From: Theodoxus fluviatilis
Lineage: Eukaryota; Mollusca; Gastropoda; Cycloneritida; Neritidae
NCBI GenBank assembly: GCA_034096865.1
Contig: JAWQFJ010028541.1
Coordinates: forward strand, 60,001 to 72,183
Direction: 5' to 3'
Length of the DNA stretch: 12,183 nucleotides
Shown here: positions 7,751 through 12,183 of the stretch, piece by piece
Layout of the letters: every line of letters begins with the position of its first letter
Position numbering within the stretch: position 1 is the stretch's first letter
Notes under the pieces: model-generated
Seen by the model: only the letters and a program-made list of their open reading frames with translations
The model's database searches: none
What the model was told of the DNA's origin: nothing
Translations under genes and position numbers: made by a program

Positions 7751-9193
7751 AGGAACACAATTGCACAAATCCGAATGCTTTAGTAACGTACATCGTATTG
7801 ATTTTGCTTCTCTACAGCGTTACAACACGCGGTATGACAAAAAAACGTCGATCATTCTCTCTGCCATGCTTATTGTGGCAGTTCTTCACACAGCAGGAGG
7901 TCACCATTGTAGAAACAACAAACTGTCTGCTTCAAAAACAGTCGTGTCTTTCACAGATTTTGTAAGCGACGCGCGTTTGTTATGCTGAAAGTAGGAAAAG
8001 ATCACTCTGTTTGACTCGATCTCGACGGAGCTCATAACCACTGTGCCGCGCTTTGTGACTGATTAAACTCCTCGGTAGGATAAATGGATGGAGTTTTACG
8101 GCCTATCAGCCTTTGAACGCTACGTAAGGCCATTCTCTGCGATAACCTGTTAAAGTAAGAGTAAGAACAGTCAAGTTACGATGTCCGTTGCTATTAATTC
8201 GCCTCTTACGAATCGCGAAGGGATAAGCGGTGGGTCCATTTTTGTAACTCCCAACCCACAGGGGTCGGTAGGAGAGGCAATGTGGATGAAGCCGGGATAC
8301 GTGCTGTTTCGAACACCGCACCCACCAGCTGCAAGCGACTGCAAGTCGACCGTTCACATCACTCAGCCACAGGGTCCCAAGCAGAGCCTCGAAGGGATAT
8401 GGCTAAGAGCACTCAACTCGGCCAACTTGACGAGAGGAGCTTACGAAACACATTTCCATCAGATTCCGAAAAGCAAAAAATATTTATTTTGAAGAGCTGC
8501 ATTTTTGTTTCCCGAGGCGAGTTTCGCCACGATGACACTCGGCAATCACTGAACATCGTCTCACGACATTCGACGTAACCCAGCCCGACATTGCGACGTG
8601 ACGCAGACTAACAAGCAGGTTTTATTCGGTGACACCATGGATCCAATAAGAATGGATTGCTGACTGTGGCATGTAGAGAAATAAGTTCACCGATGTCCTC
8701 GTTTTCAGAAACGGCTGGCAACAAAACTAATCACAGGGTTACAAAGTAGACACATTTTCCCACCGACTTATGCGGAGAAAAAATTCAGATGGCTAAAACT
8801 AAGACACAACAATCATGATTTTCGCCGTTTACACTAATAAAGGCATCGGCCACTGAAAGCGGAGCAACCGGAAGTGTAATCAGCACAATGTTGAAAACGA
8901 GGCCATCGGCGAACTTCTTATATGACACAGCGCGTGCAGGCTGAGCGAGCCAGCCGTCCATTTGATGTTGTGTCCATGGTGACACTGACGTGGTGAAATC
9001 GCCTCATGAATCGATTTTACTCCCTAATGCTGCCTGCGGCGGTCATGAAAACAAAGCGTAATGCAGTGCCTCTTTTGAAGCTTCCTAAATGGTTGTCTAA
9101 TTGATCCGCATTGGATTTATGTCAACAGAAGAACTCATCAGATAAACACTCAGATAACAAAGCTTGGTTCTGCATTTGTTGTAAAGAAACTCT
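7751..9193. other. No recognised gene or repeat
   Basis: ORFs of up to about 100 codons (for example 8181-8492 and 8282-8578, plus strand, overlapping in different frames) show no domain I recognise, and neither is favoured by composition. No inverted-repeat ends or poly-A tail are obvious. Confidence 0.5.
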
Positions 9194-9583
9194 TCAGTTC
9201 GGGGAGGCTATGCCTAGGTTTTGCTTGAAGCGTTTGTCGTGTTTACCTTGCTGTCCTTGCTGCAAGAAGAACATGAAGGAATGAGCCTGTAGGACTCGGT
9301 GGTCCCCACACGTAGATTCCCGCTGTGTCAGGTGCGAACTGCATTGTCTGTAATGACAAACAGGAGACTTCGGCACGTATTCACGGGACGTATTAATGTG
9401 GAAACAGTCCGCCCCATTCCCCACTTCCTCCTCCTCTTCCGCTGGAGGCCCTTCCCTTGTGGCGATGATAACTTTCCCGACACTCACTGGGGAAGAATGT
9501 CTCCTACAGATGGCAATCCACGCAGAAAACACTTCCTGCTGTTTGTTTTCTAAAGTTGGTGAGAGAGGAAGGGATGCTGTCAA
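9194..9583 (-). other. Unrecognised 129-codon open frame
   Basis: The minus-strand frame includes an acidic run (EEEEE) and several Cys/His residues (CHYRQC, CGDH), but no family I recognise. Plus-strand frames of 75-84 codons overlap it, so the openness may be compositional. No splice or start context supports it. Confidence 0.12.
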
Positions 9584-9930
9584 ACAGACAATGAAAGATT
9601 CAGAGGGAACAGGCAGTGCTTAGTCAAGTCAAGTGAATGGCTACGGAAGGTGCGTTGAATCAAGGCTTCGCTGTAACCCAGTGCATGTCAGATTGAAGTA
9701 GAGTAAATTCTTGGTCTAAGAATTCCTCTGTCTTTTGTCAAAAAGTGATGGGCTCCATTAATATTTCGTATCCATAATAATTGCCGAATTTGTCAGATAT
9801 GACGTCATTATTCCCATGGGAATACACAGGGTGTGAGTGCTGTGAACACCCGTCCTTGGTAGACAACAGCGCGTGCGCAGTAAAAACCGTCAGTCTCACG
9901 TGAGGCACTGACGTCATGTCTGGCGTGCAA

Positions 9931-10301
9931 GTGTCATATATATAGACCGTACAGTATCCTAAAACGTAGAGCGTGACCTACTTGCATATTATTAACATGA
10001 CGAAATATGGGTTTTCATCGTTTTCTTTCACCTTATTACCCGATCAAATGGTACATTCCTCTAGAAATGTTTGTGTAATCACACGCAGCAAAGACAAAAA
10101 TCTTTGGGTCTGAGATTTCATAAAACGCTCAGTGTTACAACCGGCTAATCACAGTTAAGATAACAAGAGTAGGCGGGGGAAAGTCATCTCTGCGGGGCAT
10201 TGTCCAATCACAAGATTTGGCGGGTGAACACGATATGTTAATAATATGCAAGTAGGTGACGCTCTACGTTTTAGGATACTCTACGGTCTAGGATATGACA
10301 C
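9931..10301. mobile_element. 371-bp foldback MITE-like element
   Basis: The left arm 9931-9998 and right arm 10235-10301 are inverted copies with about 93% identity (outer end GTGTCATAT, inner end ATTATTAACAT). The 236-bp middle has no ORF but holds CCAAT (10204-10208) and TTTGGCGGG (10216-10224, E2F-like). A possible 2-bp AA flanks both ends. Superfamily unknown. Confidence 0.85.
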
Positions 10302-10364
10302 AAGCAACCAGAGGCGGGTGTCCCAGAGCAGTCCTAGAGCATCAAACGCGATCCTTTCGCGTGG

Positions 10365-10605
10365 CCAGAGGCGCGTTTCGTTTTGAAAGATATTCTTTAA
10401 CGTAAAAAAGATAAACCTCTTCAGAGATGGCCGCTCACCGCGAGCGCTCGCGAAACCTGATACTTTTCCCCTGCAGGAACCTGTTCACGCAGGCGCTCGC
10501 GAAGCCTGATACTTTTCCCCTGCAGGAACCTGTTCACGCAGGGTCTCGCCGTGAGCGCTCATCTCTGAAAGTAAAAAACAAAACCGAAAGGAAACGCGCC
10601 TCTGG
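10365..10605. repeat. Inverted-repeat block with two 49-bp internal tandem units
   Basis: The outer arms CCAGAGGCGCGTTTC (10365) and its complement ending at 10605 are inverted, as are the inner CAGAGATG/GCTCAC blocks. Between them a 49-bp unit starting GCGCTCGCGAA occurs at 10444-10492 and 10493-10541 and can itself form a CCTGC/GCAGG hairpin. It may be a small TIR element; no target duplication was seen. Confidence 0.75.
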
Positions 10606-10673
10606 TCCTGCAAGAGCTACGTTAGGATTGCGTGTGGGAAACCCGTCTGTTTTGCGCAGTCCTCCGCACCGCA

Positions 10674-10681
10674 TCACGTGA
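10674..10681. promoter_or_regulatory. TCACGTGA E-box upstream of the putative first exon
   Basis: A palindromic USF/CLEAR-type E-box, about 100 bp upstream of the ATG at 10783 and so in plausible promoter position. Confidence 0.35.
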
Positions 10682-10782
10682 CTTAGGGGGAAGAGAGCTG
10701 TCGCTCTAAAGCTGCTCAGTCGTCAGCAACCTCGCAGCAGCGTGCAGCAGCAGCGCCTCTGGTGCCGAGAGCGCAGACGGCC

Positions 10783-10870
10783 ATGTTCCCTCTTGGCCAG
10801 ACTGCCTCCCGTTCCTCCATGACTGAGCAGGTCTTGTTGCTGTGGATGGCCTTGCTCGTGCCAGCCCTAG
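10783..10870 (+). CDS. Probable first coding exon of a secreted or membrane host protein (signal peptide)
   Basis: ATG at 10783 (context GACGGCCATGT) opens 29 codons plus one base: MFPLGQTASRSS, a second in-frame Met at 10819, then TEQVLLLWMALLVPALG. The last part is a good signal peptide: a hydrophobic h-region followed by a small-residue cleavage site. The exon can end at CTAG|GTGTGTATT, a usable splice donor in phase 1, the usual phase after signal-peptide exons. Without splicing the frame stops soon after (YFAFLILCQ-stop). The E-box upstream and GC/CAG-rich leader suit a promoter and 5' UTR. One acceptor (TTGTTTCAG at 11202-11210) would add an open phase-1 segment 11211-11332, but that exon has no recognisable content. 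The mature protein is unknown. Confidence 0.45.
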
Positions 10871-11580
10871 GTGTGTATTTCGCCTTTTTAATTCTTTGTC
10901 AATGAAAGAGTCTTCTTCGTTTAGTTTTGTCGTTTTCATGCATTACGAGGGAAGAAAAGTAGGGATGTTTTGTTTTCTCCACTTCAGTCAGTCATAGTCA
11001 GAGTTTGATGCTGACAGGCATGTAACAAAATGAAATGGTACAAAAGCTCAGTATTGTGTTGTTTATTGGGATCGTACCAGCAGACAACATAATCTGGTTT
11101 TAATGTATTGGAGATAATATGTTTGTCGTTCTGAATCAATATCTTGGCAACGAAAATAATTAATAGATATAAAGAACAACTATCAAACTGGTTCTGCAAC
11201 CTTGTTTCAGGTCCCGTTAGCACTAAAAGAAATGACTATATAGCTGCTTGTATCCTACACAATGTCCTACCCAATACTATATTCCCTTCAACATTCCAGC
11301 CTTTTATCTCTTATTCCATGCATTTTCAATAACATCCACCGAGTTTCCTTGACAGCCGTACCAAAGGCCTTTTTGTCTAGAAATGGTGTACACTGCTTGC
11401 GCCAGGTAGTCAAAACCCTCTTCATGGTATTTTGAACATTAAACGTATCATTCATTGTAGAGTAATCTCCTCGAAAACCCACCAGTTTACTATCAGACCA
11501 CTGGCATCAGCACAGAACATTAACCCTTAGGTGACTGTGGAGGTGAAACCTTACCCCCAAAAGCTCGTTTAGCAGCAACT
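10871..11580 (+). other. Putative intron; contains an unrecognised minus-strand open frame
   Basis: Mostly AT-rich non-coding. On the minus strand 11288-11482 reads GFRGDYSTMNDTFNVQNTMK, then LTTWRKQCTPFLDKKAFGT, which looks protein-like and could be a transposon-protein fragment, but I cannot assign a family. Confidence 0.3.
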
Positions 11581-11684
11581 ACCTCGCCAGTTTTGTTAGT
11601 TTTAGATGGAAAACTTTTCTTTCGTATGTGTCAGATGATGGCGCAGGTCCAGGTTTTGGGATACTGACTTTAAGACAATATTTT

Positions 11685-11754
11685 CCCTCCAGGTTTACTG
11701 GAGGTCCTACAGACTTTATCCCTCCAGGTTTACTGGAGGTCCTACAGACTTTAT
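11685..11754 (+). repeat. Two tandem 35-bp hairpin-forming units
   Basis: CCCTCCAGGTTTACTGGAGG begins each unit (11685 and 11720). Within it CCTCCAG and CTGGAGG form a perfect 7-bp stem with loop GTTTA. The rest of the unit reads TCCTACAGACTTTAT. Confidence 0.92.
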
Positions 11755-11755
11755 T

Positions 11756-11900
11756 AGTCTGTCTGTGTGTGTGTCTGTGTGTCTGTCTGTCCCGTCTCCA
11801 CGGCCTATATCTCAAAAACTACTGGACGGATTTCCTTGAGATTTTGCACACTGACTGGAAGTTAGGTCCCTTTCAATATTATCAAATTTTCAGAATCGAG
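11756..11900 (+). repeat. TCTG/TG microsatellite followed by a dispersed-repeat-like segment
   Basis: GTCTGTCTGTGTGTGTG-type DNA runs to about 11791 and is followed by GGCCTATATCTCAAAAACTA and CTGGACGGATTTCC. That combination I recall as a frequent dispersed sequence in invertebrate genomes; the family name is not known to me. Confidence 0.5.
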
Positions 11901-11978
11901 GTTTGAAAAGAAAGTGACTTTTTTACATTTTGGTGTTTTAATGAAAACGATTCAACAGACTCCATTTTGCAAACTCTG

Positions 11979-12128
11979 TGACGTTATCATTTGACGTCGA
12001 ATAAAGTGACGTCATTTGCGAGGAGATTTTCGATCCTATATGCCAGAAGAATTTCGAAACACCTGGGGAGGAATGGCGAAATTCCAACATGTGCGACGTC
12101 ATCAATAACGTGACGTCATTTGCGAGGA
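11979..12128. promoter_or_regulatory. Cluster of five CRE/CRE-like sites with a 19-bp direct repeat
   Basis: TGACGTTA (11979), TGACGTCG (11992), TGACGTCA (12007), CGACGTCA (12094) and TGACGTCA (12111). GTGACGTCATTTGCGAGGA is repeated exactly at 12006 and 12110, 104 bp apart. These could be CREB/ATF sites or just part of the dispersed repeat. Confidence 0.5.
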
Positions 12129-12183
12129 CAGTTTATAGGAGAATTAATTTAGATAGATAGATATGTCCTCAGATGTCTTAGGC

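Noticed and set aside
8305..8325. tRNA-like B box near TGTTTCGAACACC, suggesting a SINE
   Set aside because: The match to GGTTCGAATCC is poor, and no A box or tail is found at the right distance.
10427..10681. 84-codon plus-strand ORF starting MAAHRERSRN
   Set aside because: It runs through the 49-bp tandem units and inverted repeats, so its openness is incidental.

Overview
This is eukaryotic, almost certainly animal, DNA. The coding content is nearly all transposable-element debris: a Penelope-like retroelement, a CR1/L2-type LINE and several terminal-inverted-repeat (TIR) DNA elements. Long TG/CA/TAA microsatellites, AT-rich non-coding stretches and a canonical metazoan histone mRNA 3'-end signal fit the same picture. 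The mix resembles marine-invertebrate genomes, perhaps a gastropod mollusc; the species is inference only. There is no bacterial-type operon, CRISPR array, rRNA or convincing tRNA.

Layout. Bases 1 to about 3650 hold a Penelope-like element (PLE) that enters from the left edge. Its reverse transcriptase (YIDD motif) is frameshifted once. It is then split at 1104/2991 by an 1886-bp DNA element with perfect 28-bp TIRs, and the GIY-YIG endonuclease follows. The inserted element contains a tandemly duplicated unit. Each unit carries a degraded Myb/SANT-like DNA-binding ORF flanked by a (TG)n and a (CA)n tract. About 320 bp after the PLE stop codon lies a textbook histone stem-loop plus purine-rich downstream element, with no histone gene in front of it.

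From about 3750 to 5250 the sequence is non-coding, with simple repeats and promoter-type motifs (ETS, YY1, TCTCGCGA). From 5253 to about 7750 there is a three-deep nest: a TIR-type element (5253-5833) was hit by a 5'-truncated minus-strand LINE with a long TAA tail, and the LINE was hit by a 526-bp TIR element (6746-7271). The two TIR elements with both ends visible, and the third with one end visible, share a roughly 170-bp core but have unrelated terminal and subterminal sequences. In both cases where coding sequence was interrupted, removing the element plus a single A restores the reading frame exactly, at a CAG target.

Bases 7750-9930 hold nothing recognised. A 371-bp foldback element (9931-10301) and a second inverted-repeat block (10365-10605) sit upstream of a likely host first exon (10783-10870). 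That exon encodes a signal peptide and ends in a phase-1 splice donor; its gene would continue to the right in an intron. The right edge (11684-12183) holds tandem 35-bp hairpin units, a simple-repeat-linked dispersed repeat and a cluster of CRE-like TGACGTCA sites.

The main novelty candidates are the core-sharing DNA-element family with variable ends and at most 1 bp of target duplication, and the histone 3'-end signal directly behind a Penelope element.
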